DNA of 64,000 nucleotides, from the NCBI RefSeq assembly GCF_031177825.1, contig NZ_JAPSKE010000003.1, forward strand, positions 310,001 through 374,000, in the 5' to 3' direction. This document shows, in pieces, positions 42,919-50,705 of the stretch. Under the pieces are notes generated by a model. That model was given only the letters and a program-made list of their open reading frames with translations, searched no databases and was not told the origin of the DNA. Origin of the DNA: Paenibacillus sp. (GTDB lineage Bacteria > Bacillota > Bacilli > Paenibacillales > YIM-B00363). Made by a program: the position numbers and the translations under genes. Each line of letters starts with the position of its first letter. The first letter of the stretch is position 1.

Positions 42919-44262
42919 GTGCTGAGATCTAATGTAAAGCGCTCCATCGAGATCAGTCCGCAACAATGGATGGTATTCGGTTTCGCCGCCATTATTTTGC
43001 TTGGGACGATCCTGTTGTCGCTGCCGATATCCTCGACATCGGGCGAGTCCCTCGGGTTGCTCGATTCTTTCTTTATGGCGACCTCCGCGGTTTGCGTGAC
43101 GGGCCTCGCGGTGTTCGATCCGGGTCAGCATCTTACGATGTTCGGAGAAATAGTATTGCTCGTATTAGTCCAGCTCGGCGGTCTCGGATTTATGACCTTC
43201 GGCGTCATTATCGCCGTGCTGCTGGGCAAGCGGCTCGGGTTGAAGGAACGGACGCTCATTCAGACGTCGACGAATTCCAACTCGATCCAAGGGCTCGTTC
43301 GGTTGTCGCTAAGCATTTTCTTTATCGCGCTTATCGTCGAATTGGCGGGAAGCGTCATCCTTACCCTTCGATGGGCGCCGGATATGGGGATAGGGATAGC
43401 GGCGTACTACGCCGTCTTCCATTCCGTATCGGCATTCAATAACGCGGGATTCTCCCTCTGGCCCGACGGGTTGAATCGGTTCGTCGGCGATCCGGTCGTG
43501 AACGTCGTCATTACGTTCCTGTTTATCGTCGGGGGGATCGGTTTCACGGTGTTGCTCGATCTGTTTCGCAAGCGAAGATGGGTTACGTTGTCCTTGCATT
43601 CGAAGATCGTTCTGATTTCAACCGGGTGTCTTCTTGTCGGGGGATTTATCGTCGTGTTTTTGCTCGAGCTTTTGAACCCGACGGCTTATGAAGCATTCAC
43701 TTGGCCGGAGCGCGTCTGGGCCGCGTATTTCCAAAGCGTTACGCCGAGAACGGCGGGATTTAACACGATGTTTCCTTCCGAATTAATGACGGCGACTCAA
43801 TTTTTTATCATTTTCCTCATGTTCATCGGGGCTTCCTCGGGTTCGACCGGCGGCGGCATCAAAACCAATACGTTCGTGGTCTTATTGCTTGCGGTGATGA
43901 GCAGTATCCGGGGCAGGGAGCAGGTTCGTATTTTTAACCGAAATATTGCGTATGAGATCGTACTCCGGGCCTTGTCCGTCATTTTGATCTCGCTTGGGGT
44001 CGTGATGCTGGTAGCCTTCGTGCTCACCATTACGGAGCGAAATCAGGATTTTATCGCCATCTTGTTCGAAGCGACCTCCGCGTTCAGCACCGTCGGTCTA
44101 TCACTTGGGATTACGTTCGACTTATCGCCGGCGGGAAAGCTGCTCCTGAGCGTAACGATGTTCGCGGGACGGTTAGGACCGCTTACGCTTGCCTACGCCT
44201 TAGCCAAGCGGAGAAGAGAGTCGACGATCGGGTACCCGGAAGAGAAAGTATTGATCGGTTAA
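42919..44262 (+). CDS. ktrB: Potassium channel subunit KtrB
   Basis: 447 residues with GTG start and four membrane-pore-membrane repeats. The selectivity glycines are in [37 protein letters not shown] and [11 protein letters not shown], and the intramembrane loop is GGIKTNT-like ([14 protein letters not shown]). These define the KtrB/TrkH superfamily. It forms the Na-dependent K+ uptake system with KtrA. Its stop overlaps the stop of the convergent nuclease gene by a few bases. Confidence 0.95.
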   Translation: MLRSNVKRSIEISPQQWMVFGFAAIILLGTILLSLPISSTSGESLGLLDSFFMATSAVCVTGLAVFDPGQHLTMFGEIVLLVLVQLGGLGFMTFGVIIAVLLGKRLGLKERTLIQTSTNSNSIQGLVRLSLSIFFIALIVELAGSVILTLRWAPDMGIGIAAYYAVFHSVSAFNNAGFSLWPDGLNRFVGDPVVNVVITFLFIVGGIGFTVLLDLFRKRRWVTLSLHSKIVLISTGCLLVGGFIVVFLLELLNPTAYEAFTWPERVWAAYFQSVTPRTAGFNTMFPSELMTATQFFIIFLMFIGASSGSTGGGIKTNTFVVLLLAVMSSIRGREQVRIFNRNIAYEIVLRALSVILISLGVVMLVAFVLTITERNQDFIAILFEATSAFSTVGLSLGITFDLSPAGKLLLSVTMFAGRLGPLTLAYALAKRRRESTIGYPEEKVLIG

Positions 44263-44909
44263 GTTTCGCACGCGATCCCGTCCCGGTCGCGGTCCAGCTT
44301 CGCGCTGTATCCTGGCTCCCCCTTGAACAGCGGCGCTTTCCCGGCGGCGCTCACCGCGGCGCAATTCGCGTAGGAGACAGCCGGCGACGAGGACTCCGCC
44401 TCCTTCGATCGCAGCGCCTCTTGCTCGGCCGTATATTCGCCGAACGTCAGCGCGGGCTTCGACACCACGAACCGGACGCGCGTGCCGTCGGGGTACGCTT
44501 CCAGCCGATGGCCGACCCACGCGCCGGCGCCGCGGTTGTCGCTCGAATCGATGTAGGCGACGTTCGCGCCTTCGCCGCCCTCCGCGCACATCGCCATCGG
44601 CCACTCGTCGCGGTCGTACCCGGCTTGCGGTTCGATGCCGGCGAGCGATCGCCGGCGGTTGTCGTCGGCCCCGTCGCGGTCGATCGTGCATACGTCCGAG
44701 GCGCCGCCGAGCTCGATCGCGTCGTAGATGTGCAAGGCCGTCTCCGGATACGCGTCGCTCGGGAAGACGAGCTCGACGTCGAACCCTGGGTCGGCGGCAT
44801 CCGCGGCAGGCGTCGGCATCGTCGCCGGAGTCGCCGCCGTCGAGGAGCAGCCGCCCGCGAACAGAAGGGTGACCGCGACTGCGAAGAGCCATCGTAGATG
44901 TCGAATCAT
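44259..44909 (-). CDS. Secreted NucA/NucB-type DNase with Excalibur domain (lipoprotein)
   Basis: 216 residues. A lipoprotein signal ends LLFAGGC (Cys near 21), followed by a Thr/Ala/Pro linker. The nuclease core reads [48 protein letters not shown], then [38 protein letters not shown], which carries the conserved DRDEWP and catalytic Glu of sporulation DNase NucB and competence NucA. The C-terminus [34 protein letters not shown] is an Excalibur calcium-binding motif. It should degrade extracellular DNA at the cell surface. Confidence 0.92.
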   Translation of the reverse strand: MIRHLRWLFAVAVTLLFAGGCSSTAATPATMPTPAADAADPGFDVELVFPSDAYPETALHIYDAIELGGASDVCTIDRDGADDNRRRSLAGIEPQAGYDRDEWPMAMCAEGGEGANVAYIDSSDNRGAGAWVGHRLEAYPDGTRVRFVVSKPALTFGEYTAEQEALRSKEAESSSPAVSYANCAAVSAAGKAPLFKGEPGYSAKLDRDRDGIACET

Positions 44910-45001
44910 GAATCGAACGCCTCCGTAACGAAATCAATATTCTAATAGAATATTATTTTACTACGAAAACGAACGTGCTTCTAACATAGGTGTTGTAAAC
45001 A

Positions 45002-45035
45002 AATAACAAACCCCCGTCGGCGACGCGCCGCGGGG
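45002..45035 (-). terminator. Terminator of the SASP gene
   Basis: On the minus strand CCCCGCGGCG pairs with CGCCGACGGGG and is followed by TTTGTTATTTG, about 30 nt after the SASP stop. Confidence 0.85.
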
Positions 45036-45066
45036 ATTATGTATGTTACGAGCTACATCGTAATGC

Positions 45067-45291
45067 TTAGAACCGTGCGCCGCGAGCCAACGTCTCTTCG
45101 GCGATCTGTACCATGCGGCGAACCATATGTCCGCCGATCGCGCCCGTGTCGCGAGTCGCCATGTAACCGTAGTAGCCGTCTTGCGGGATTTGCACGCCAA
45201 GCTCTTGAGCCACTTCGTACTTCAGCTGCTCCATCGCTTGGTTCGCTTGAGGAACGATCAAATTGTTGGAGCTTTGCGATCCTTTACCCAT
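45067..45291 (-). CDS. Alpha/beta-type small acid-soluble spore protein
   Basis: 74 residues from an ATG behind GGGAGGTGA. Family signatures are VPQANQAMEQLKYEVAQELGV, where Glu-Val or Glu-Ile is the usual GPR protease cleavage region, and GYMATRDTGAIGGHMVRRMVQIAEETL, with the conserved DNA-contacting G-GG-M-R. It coats forespore DNA and protects it from UV and heat. It is divergent from a DNA ligase gene that may share the spore-maintenance role. Confidence 0.94.
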   Translation of the reverse strand: MGKGSQSSNNLIVPQANQAMEQLKYEVAQELGVQIPQDGYYGYMATRDTGAIGGHMVRRMVQIAEETLARGARF

Positions 45292-45422
45292 TGATGTCAC
45301 CTCCCTCTGGTTGTACACATAATATTTGCGTTTTTTTCTTTTCTATTCATTTACAAATCCCCTCCACTTTCCACTCCAAACCAAATCCCGATCCCTGTAC
45401 AATGGGAAGAGGTGATGCCATC

Positions 45423-46283
45423 ATGTTTATCCCTCCCATGCTGCTCGAGACGGCCCCCGAGCCGTTCGACAGCGCTGACCATATATTCGAACCGAAAATC
45501 GACGGGCATCGAATGATGTACGCTCGGATGGACGGGGAGACGAGGCTGTACACGCGTCGCGGCAACGAGGTGACGAGGAAGTACCCGGAGCTGCTCGAAG
45601 GCTTCGAAGACGATCTGATTCTTGACGGGGAAGTCGCGTTGACGGATCCCGAGACGGGGCGCATCTCCTTCGAGGCGTTGAACGACCGGTTCCAATTGCG
45701 GCAGGAGGAGAAGATCGCGTCGGCGGCGCTGTCAGCGCCGGTCTCCTTCATCGCCTTCGATATTTTGCGGTACCGCGGGAAGGACCTCCGTTCGCTTCCC
45801 CTCATGCGGCGCAAGGAAATGTTGGCCGGCTTGGCCGTTTGCGACAATCCGAACCTCTCCATCATTCCGTACCTCGAACAACGCGGCACGGCCTTGTTCG
45901 AATCGATCAAGGAACGAGGAATGGAAGGCATCGTGGCGAAGGAGAAGACGAGCCGGTACGCCGTGGGACGAAGAGCGCGGAAGTGGCAGAAAATCATCAA
46001 TTGGACGTACGTGGACGTCGTGATCACGGGATATCGGAAGTCTCGGTTCGGGTGGCTCGCGGCCATTCCCGACGGCGAGGAGCTGCAGCCGGCCGGCTTG
46101 ATCGAATTCGGGGTGAGCTCGGCGCATAAGAAGGCGTTCTACGAGGTGTGCCGATCGATCGAGAGCGGCTCTTATAAGGACTTCATCCATCTGGAGCCGC
46201 TGCTCCGAGCCAAGGTGAAGACGCGGAACGTGACCCGCGGCGGAACGCTCCGGGATCCCGTGTTCGTGGATTTCATCGCTTGA
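45423..46283 (+). CDS. Stand-alone ATP-dependent DNA ligase
   Basis: 286 residues from an ATG behind AGAGGTGAT. Motif I has the adenylated Lys25 in EPKIDGHRM, motif III/IV include LILDGEVAL and GMEGIVAKEK, and motif V WQKIINW follows; a short OB-like domain (VDVVITGYRKSRFGWL to RDPVFVDFI) ends the protein. This corresponds to the ligase domain of LigD without nuclease or polymerase modules. Such enzymes act in NHEJ or base-excision repair of spores; no ku gene is seen nearby. Confidence 0.92.
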   Translation: MFIPPMLLETAPEPFDSADHIFEPKIDGHRMMYARMDGETRLYTRRGNEVTRKYPELLEGFEDDLILDGEVALTDPETGRISFEALNDRFQLRQEEKIASAALSAPVSFIAFDILRYRGKDLRSLPLMRRKEMLAGLAVCDNPNLSIIPYLEQRGTALFESIKERGMEGIVAKEKTSRYAVGRRARKWQKIINWTYVDVVITGYRKSRFGWLAAIPDGEELQPAGLIEFGVSSAHKKAFYEVCRSIESGSYKDFIHLEPLLRAKVKTRNVTRGGTLRDPVFVDFIA

Positions 46284-46293
46284 GCATAAGGGC

Positions 46294-46339
46294 GAACAAT
46301 GATCCCCCGGTCGCCTCGACGGCGAGCGGGGGATGTTCC
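46294..46339 (+). terminator. Hairpin after the DNA ligase gene
   Basis: ATCCCCCG (46302-46309) pairs with CGGGGGAT (46327-46334), with GAAC/GTTC outside. There is no T-run, so terminator function is tentative; it lies between convergent transcripts. Confidence 0.5.
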
Positions 46340-46341
46340 CG

Positions 46342-46446
46342 TTACGATTCGTTCTTGCCGCTTCGCGTCGAACCCGGCACCGCGGAATCGTGGTTGTTCC
46401 CCGGCGGCTTGCGCTTTTGCTGCTTCTGCGAGTTGCGGTGAGACAT
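46342..46446 (-). CDS. Small basic hydrophilic protein
   Basis: 34 residues (MSHRNSQKQQKRKPPGNNHD, then a Ser/Lys-rich end) from an ATG behind GGGAGGA at 8-nt spacing. It is disordered, Lys/Gln/Asn-rich, with no cysteines or hydrophobic core, and resembles the tiny SspP/SspK-like spore proteins in style but not in any motif I can align. Spore-gene neighbours on both sides make a forespore role plausible. Confidence 0.5.
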   Translation of the reverse strand: MSHRNSQKQQKRKPPGNNHDSAVPGSTRSGKNES

Positions 46447-46644
46447 AAGAAGCGTCCTCCCTTCCAAACAAGGTGATGTAGATTGCAATAAGAGTATCCC
46501 CCTCCCGCCGCGGTCGTATGACATGCCCCCGCGCCGGATGGGCGCCCCTTCTGCAAATTTTGGGCGGTCGCCCCCGGGCGTTCGCACACCCGCACTTCTC
46601 GTCCCCTTCGTATATTGCAGAAGAACGGAGGGGGGTGGATCGAA

Positions 46645-46752
46645 ATGGCAGCTGTAGGATGCGGTGTAGGCGGTGGATTCACTTCCGTAGGCGCGATCTT
46701 GGTGTTGTTCATCTTGTTGGTGATCATCAGCCGGTCGGTGTTGGGTTATTAA
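46645..46752 (+). CDS. YjcZ-like small sporulation miniprotein
   Basis: 35 residues behind GGAGGGGGG. MAAVGCGVGGGFTSVG leads into a single membrane helix AILVLFILLVIISRSVLGY. It shares the GGFTS-GAILVL-ILLVII core with the 31-residue protein at 26466-26561, so the two are paralogues. Function unknown beyond the YjcZ-type association with sporulation. Confidence 0.75.
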   Translation: MAAVGCGVGGGFTSVGAILVLFILLVIISRSVLGY

Positions 46753-46902
46753 TCGAAATCGATAAGGGAAGAGTCTCGCGACTTGTTTCGCGGGGCTCTT
46801 TTTCCTTGGTTTCGAGAAATCGAATTTTGCGACAAACCGGATATTTCCTCCTGCGGACGCGAAATCTAAGGGAAAGAAAGAGTACCCGAGGAGGGGTCCG
46901 GA

Positions 46903-47490
46903 ATGTCGGACGAACAACGGAAGGCGTTAAAGAAAATAACCGACGAGATGGCAACGACGAAGGATCATTGGTTTGAATATTGGAAAACCTATTCCGATTT
47001 CGATACTTGGCAATTTTGGGCGAATGTATTTCTCTTCGTCGCGCCGTTGATCGTCTTATTTATTTTCTTGGACCGTAACAAGGCGTTCCGGATCGGTTTC
47101 TTCGGTTTCGGGGTCCATATGATCTCGGTGTATCTCGACGCCTTCGGCACGACGCACGGATTCTGGGAGTATCCGTTCAAGTGGTTCCCGTTTTTAACCA
47201 ACAGCCTCGGATTGGACGCGTCGCTCATTCCGGTAGCCTATATGCTGTTATATCAATGGACGCTGAACCGCGAGAAAAATTATTACTTATACATGACCGG
47301 GTTAAGTCTCATGTTCTCCTTCGGGTTTAAGCCGCTGATGGATTGGCTGGAATTGTTTCAGAGGAATAAAGGATTACAGTTTTGGCATCTCTTCATTATC
47401 TACCTGCTAGTGGGGATCGTTCCCAAGCTTTTGACCGATTTTTTCGCTTGGTACCAAAGCAAGGCGCACGTCCGGCGGTCGAGAGCTTGA
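46903..47490 (+). CDS. CBO0543-like multi-pass membrane protein
   Basis: 195 residues behind GAGGAGGGG. A soluble helical N-terminus (DEQRKALKKITDEMATTKDHWFEYW) precedes about five membrane helices (FWANVFLFVAPLIVLFIFL; FFGFGVHMISVYLDAF; LIPVAYMLLYQW; YLYMTGLSLMFSFGF; HLFIIYLLVGIVPKLLTDFF). It resembles the two other small membrane proteins in this window and the CBO0543 family. Role unknown. Confidence 0.65.
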   Translation: MSDEQRKALKKITDEMATTKDHWFEYWKTYSDFDTWQFWANVFLFVAPLIVLFIFLDRNKAFRIGFFGFGVHMISVYLDAFGTTHGFWEYPFKWFPFLTNSLGLDASLIPVAYMLLYQWTLNREKNYYLYMTGLSLMFSFGFKPLMDWLELFQRNKGLQFWHLFIIYLLVGIVPKLLTDFFAWYQSKAHVRRSRA

Positions 47491-47565
47491 TTCCGCAACA
47501 TACCACTAGACAATCGGGCATTCCGGTGATATGTTAATGGGGTTGAAACCAAAATGACGATTTCG

Positions 47566-47637
47566 AACGCGCGTAACTGGCGAAGCGTGGGGGACCACGA
47601 GGGAGCGCGCGGGGATATAGCCGTACGCCTGGGCGAA
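47566..47637 (+). ncRNA. ZTP/ZMP riboswitch (pfl motif)
   Basis: The two conserved halves of the pfl aptamer are present: CGCGTAACTGGCG (about 47570-47582), a small hairpin CGTGG/CCACG followed by AGGGAGCGCG (47600-47609) that pairs back to CGCGC, and the 3' pseudoknot partner CCGTACGCCTGGGC (47621-47634). An intrinsic terminator follows at once. The class senses the purine intermediate ZMP/ZTP, which accumulates when 10-formyl-THF is short. It precedes a TRIC-family channel gene here rather than a purine or folate gene. Confidence 0.82.
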
Positions 47638-47678
47638 GTGTTTGACGTAGGGGAGCACCCATGTCAGACACTTTTTTT
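47638..47678 (+). terminator. Expression-platform terminator of the ZTP riboswitch
   Basis: GTGTTTGAC (47638-47646) pairs with GTCAGACAC (47663-47671, one G-U), followed by TTTTTTT, 17 nt before the downstream start codon. Ligand binding by the aptamer would be expected to prevent this hairpin. Confidence 0.82.
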
Positions 47679-47695
47679 CATGGGGAGAGGGGTAC

Positions 47696-48334
47696 ATGAG
47701 CATGGTCGCGTGGGAAATGTTAACGTACATCGGCACGGTGGCGTTCGCCATGAGCGGATCGATCTCGGCGATGGAGGAAGAGTACGACATCTTGGGCGTG
47801 TATGCGCTCGGTCTGGTGACGGCGTTCGGCGGCGGCATCCTCCGCAATCTCGTCATCGACGCGTCCACGCTGGCGCTCTGGGAGCAGGGTGATCTGCTCG
47901 TTACGGCGCTCGTCGCGAGCTCGGTCGTGTATTTCGCGCCGAAGCTGTGGGCCGATCACGTGCGGAAGTGGATTTTCTTCGACGCCGTCGGACTTGCCGC
48001 CTTCGCCATCCAAGGCGCATTGCTGGCCGCGCAGAAGCAGCTGCCGCTCGCCGCGATCATCGCCGCGGCGCTGCTGACGGGCTGCGGCGGCGGCGTCATT
48101 CGCGACATCTTGGCGCGGCGCAAGCCGCTCGTCTTCCGCGAAGAAGTGTACGGCGTCTGGGCGATGCTCGGCGGCCTCGTCGTCGCCATGGGCTTCGGCG
48201 AGACCGGCTGGGAGATGTATGCGTTGTTCGCCGGCTTGCTGGCGCTCCGCATGTGGTCGGTCCGCAAAGGCTGGCGGCTGCCGAAGCGATCGTTCCAGAG
48301 CGGACTGTCCGGGTTGGCGAAGCGAGAAGCGTAA
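47696..48334 (+). CDS. TRIC-family (UPF0126) cation channel protein
   Basis: 212 residues with about seven membrane helices in two repeats. Family landmarks are GTVAFAMSGSISAMEEEYDILGVYALGLVTAFGGGILRNLVI and the second-repeat counterpart LAAIIAAALLTGCGGGVIRDILARRKPLVFREEVY, each with the Gly-rich kinked pore helix. Prokaryotic TRIC proteins form trimeric cation channels whose physiological cargo is not settled. The gene lies directly behind the ZTP riboswitch terminator, which implies control by folate/purine status. Confidence 0.9.
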   Translation: MSMVAWEMLTYIGTVAFAMSGSISAMEEEYDILGVYALGLVTAFGGGILRNLVIDASTLALWEQGDLLVTALVASSVVYFAPKLWADHVRKWIFFDAVGLAAFAIQGALLAAQKQLPLAAIIAAALLTGCGGGVIRDILARRKPLVFREEVYGVWAMLGGLVVAMGFGETGWEMYALFAGLLALRMWSVRKGWRLPKRSFQSGLSGLAKREA

Positions 48335-48391
48335 GTGATTCCTGCACCAATCCGGAACATATGTTCTTAATTTGGGCGAAAAAAAAGAACG

Positions 48392-48799
48392 TTATAAATA
48401 TTCGCTCATCTCCGCGGGGATTCCCAACCGGACGAGATATCGCTCTGCGGTCTCGCCGTCTCCCGGCGGAGCGCCGTAAGACAGCAGCTTCAAGGCGAAT
48501 TGATTCGCCTGCCGTTCAAGTTTACCCGGCTGGAACAACGTTCGCCCTTCGATGAAATAGTAGCCGATGCCCTTGTGGAGTCGATCGTGCGCAAGCTCGT
48601 GCGCGCACACGAACCGCTGCCACTCCTCGGTGAGATTCGTGCCGATGACGATAAACCGTCTGCGCAGCTTGCGGAAATACAGGCCACGCGTCTCTTCGCC
48701 GAGATAGCGATAGCGGACGTGGATGCCGAGCGCCTCCGCGAGGCGGAATGGGCAATTGGTCTTGTAGCGTCTAGTAAGCAGACGGATCGTATCGTCCAT
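48392..48799 (-). CDS. ImmA/IrrE-type metallopeptidase
   Basis: 135 residues with the zinc motif HELAHDRLH (His67, Glu68, His71) and the later QANQFALKLL. ImmA proteins cleave XRE-type repressors to induce ICEBs1 and PBSX-like elements. It lies 34 nt after the repressor gene on the same strand, so the pair should form the lysogeny-type switch of the tail locus that follows. It has no extra domains. Confidence 0.92.
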   Translation of the reverse strand: MDDTIRLLTRRYKTNCPFRLAEALGIHVRYRYLGEETRGLYFRKLRRRFIVIGTNLTEEWQRFVCAHELAHDRLHKGIGYYFIEGRTLFQPGKLERQANQFALKLLSYGAPPGDGETAERYLVRLGIPAEMSEYL

Positions 48800-48833
48800 A
48801 GGCGTGTCCCCTATAAATTATGCGCCGGCCGGC

Positions 48834-49247
48834 TTAACGCTCGGGCGGCTTTTTGCGTTTATTCATCATTTTCGCCTCCCAGAACAATCCTGTCAATACG
48901 TCCTGCACGCGCTGCTTATCTTCGTCGGAGAGCGGAACGCCGTCGAAGAGCACCTCTTCTTCCTCCAGCATCTTCCGGAGATCCCGCTTGTCTCTAGGCG
49001 CGGCCCATGCCGGTGCGGCCGGCTCGCGGCGCGGCGAAGCGTCCTCGGTTCGGCCGAGCAAATAATCGGACGTCGTATGTAGCAGGTCCGCGATCTTCGA
49101 TAGCGTGTCTGCCGGCGGAGTAGCGACGTCCCGTTCATAATTGGAGAAGTTCGCCCGGTTCATGCCGAGCCGTTCCGCCATGGCGTCTTGCGTATAGCCG
49201 TACTTCGTTCGCAAAGCTTTGATTCGTTGTCCCGTCGTCGTTCCCAT
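48834..49247 (-). CDS. XRE-family repressor of the tail locus
   Basis: 137 residues from an ATG behind GGAGGCGG. The N-terminal helix-turn-helix reads GQRIKALRTKYGYTQDAMAERLGMNRANFSNYERDVATPPADTL (about 6-49). The C-terminal part is acidic and charged, lacks a LexA-type peptidase, and is presumably the target of the ImmA-type protease encoded next. It is divergent from the sigma-like activator and separated from it by four operator-like inverted repeats. Confidence 0.92.
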   Translation of the reverse strand: MGTTTGQRIKALRTKYGYTQDAMAERLGMNRANFSNYERDVATPPADTLSKIADLLHTTSDYLLGRTEDASPRREPAAPAWAAPRDKRDLRKMLEEEEVLFDGVPLSDEDKQRVQDVLTGLFWEAKMMNKRKKPPER

Positions 49248-49261
49248 GGCCGCCTCCATAA

Positions 49262-49370
49262 GGTAAATTAGAATTACCCATTGCGTAATTATTATTTACT
49301 ATGCTATAGTGTGCTTGTCTTCAGGTAAATATGATTTACGAACATTATATAATGTGAATTTAATTTACGC
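49262..49370. promoter_or_regulatory. Divergent control region with four operator-like inverted repeats
   Basis: Four 17-bp elements share the theme GTAAAT-N-ATTTAC: 49262-49278 GGTAAATTAGAATTACC, 49283-49299 GCGTAATTATTATTTAC, 49324-49340 GGTAAATATGATTTACG and 49354-49370 GTGAATTTAATTTACGC. They form two pairs. The first pair overlaps a leftward promoter candidate (AAGACA at 49316-49321, 17 bp, TAAATA at 49293-49298); the second pair brackets TATAAT at 49348-49353 facing the activator gene. They are the natural binding sites for the XRE repressor. Confidence 0.7.
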
Positions 49371-49389
49371 AATGGAGGGCGGTTACGGG

Positions 49390-50013
49390 ATGAAATACGA
49401 ACATGTCGTCATCGAGCAGCTCAGAGGGTACGGACGTATTCAAGCTCGATTGAAGATCTTGCAGTCGCATCCGGTCGGGGGCGGCTTGCGCTTGAGCCAG
49501 GTCAGCGGAGACGATAAGCTACAAGAGCTGCATCGCAAGCTTCGCGGCATGCCGTCCAAGCTGTACTTAACGAAGCGGGAGCAGGAGATCGAAACGACCG
49601 CTCGCACTTACCTGAAGTCTTACCCGCTCGGGACGAAGGCGCAGCTGCGCGAGTCGAAGCTGTTGATCGGGGAAAGCGCGGGCGATCATGCGCTGCTGCG
49701 TGAGCTGACGGCCGGCATTCAAGCGGTGCTGGAGGCGCGTGGCGGTTCGGCGGAAGGGATCGACGGCGTGCTGGATCGATTGTCGGAGATGCAGGATTTG
49801 GAGCAGGAGAAGTCGCGCATCGAAGAAGCGCTCTCCGCGCTGGAAGAATACAAGGCCGCCTACAGCCGTCTCTTGCGGCTTCGTTATATCGAAGGGAAGG
49901 CCGTGGAGGATGTGGCGGACGAGCTGTGCGTGTCGCGCCGAACCTTCGAACGGTGGCGTCCTAAGGCGGTGCGAGAATACGCGAATCTGGTCGGGTACGG
50001 ACATATGGAGTGA
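49390..50013 (+). CDS. Sigma-like late-gene activator (Xpf/ArpU type)
   Basis: 207 residues, mostly helical, ending in a sigma-70 region-4-like helix-turn-helix (LLRLRYIEGKAVEDVADELCVSRRTFERWRPKAVREYANLV, about 160-200). In PBSX the similarly placed Xpf drives the structural operon. The ATG at 49390 follows GGAGGGCGG; an upstream ATG at 49369 sits on that ribosome site. Operator-like repeats in its promoter would make it the gene released when the repressor is cleaved. Confidence 0.8.
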   Translation: MKYEHVVIEQLRGYGRIQARLKILQSHPVGGGLRLSQVSGDDKLQELHRKLRGMPSKLYLTKREQEIETTARTYLKSYPLGTKAQLRESKLLIGESAGDHALLRELTAGIQAVLEARGGSAEGIDGVLDRLSEMQDLEQEKSRIEEALSALEEYKAAYSRLLRLRYIEGKAVEDVADELCVSRRTFERWRPKAVREYANLVGYGHME

Positions 50014-50017
50014 TCGG

Positions 50018-50049
50018 AAGGCGAGCATCCGCATGGGTGCTCGCCTTTT
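50018..50049 (+). terminator. Terminator after the activator gene
   Basis: AAGGCGAGCATCC pairs with GGGTGCTCGCCTT around GCAT and is followed by TTC. It separates regulator from tail operon transcription. Confidence 0.85.
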
Positions 50050-50119
50050 CCATGTAGTGGCATTGATGGCGGATAACTGGCGGGGGCATGGCGTTCCCGA
50101 CCCATTTTTTCCGTGTTAC

Positions 50120-50187
50120 TATGATATCGTGAAGTTCATAGGGAGAGACGGAAGACGACGGTCGCTACGCGGCGGGTCGTCTTTTTT
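50120..50187 (+). promoter_or_regulatory. Tail-operon leader with promoter and terminator
   Basis: TATGAT at 50120-50125 is a possible -10 with no recognisable sigma-A -35, which suits activator-dependent transcription. About 25 nt into the transcript, AAGACGAC (50152-50159) pairs with GTCGTCTT (50176-50183), followed by TTTT, making an intrinsic terminator before the first tail gene. It could be an attenuation point or the end of a short regulatory RNA. Confidence 0.5.
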
Positions 50188-50273
50188 GGCGTTTCCCGGA
50201 AAGGAGGCGAGAGCGATGTGCGGTGCGGTGAAGTCGTAGGAACGCGGATTCGGGAACTAGGGAGGTGGCGACG

Positions 50274-50705
50274 ATGAGCGTCGCATGGAACGACATCCGG
50301 GAGGCGGTCGTTACGCGGCTCGCGGAACGGCACCCGGATGTAACGGTGACCGACGAGGAGTTCGCGGGGGAACCGACGGGGCCGCGCTGCTTCGTGCGGC
50401 TGGCGGCTGCTGCGCAGGCAAGGCTCGCGGTCGGCCGATATCGGCGCACGGCGACGTTCGACATTCGGTACGCGGCGCCGGCCGCGACGCTGGAGCAGCT
50501 GCACGGCATGGCCGAATCGCTGTATAACGATTTGTTTCTTGTGGCGTTCGCGGACGGCGGGTCGATGCGCGGGGACGGTATGAGCCACGAAATCGCTGGG
50601 AGCGAACTGCGCTTCGCCGCGACCTTCGTCGTCGACGTCGTCCGCCCGCGACCCGCGCCGGCGAAGATGGGACGGCTGCTGGTACAGGAGGGATATCCGG
50701 TATGA
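50274..50705 (+). CDS. Phage-type tail terminator / neck protein
   Basis: 143 residues from an ATG behind GGGAGGTGG. SVAWNDIREAVVTRLAERHPDVTVTDEEFAGEPTGPRCFVRLAA and the alternating strands after it (RRTATFDIRYAA, RFAATFVVDVVRP) match the small alpha/beta tail-completion proteins found just upstream of the sheath in PBSX-like clusters (DUF6838-type). It would cap the sheath-tube end distal to the baseplate. It is the first gene of the tail operon; no capsid gene precedes it. Confidence 0.75.
   Translation: MSVAWNDIREAVVTRLAERHPDVTVTDEEFAGEPTGPRCFVRLAAAAQARLAVGRYRRTATFDIRYAAPAATLEQLHGMAESLYNDLFLVAFADGGSMRGDGMSHEIAGSELRFAATFVVDVVRPRPAPAKMGRLLVQEGYPV

Noticed and set aside
47506..47868. Minus-strand open frame of 120 codons
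   Set aside because: It covers the ZTP riboswitch and terminator and the start of the TRIC gene on the opposite strand.
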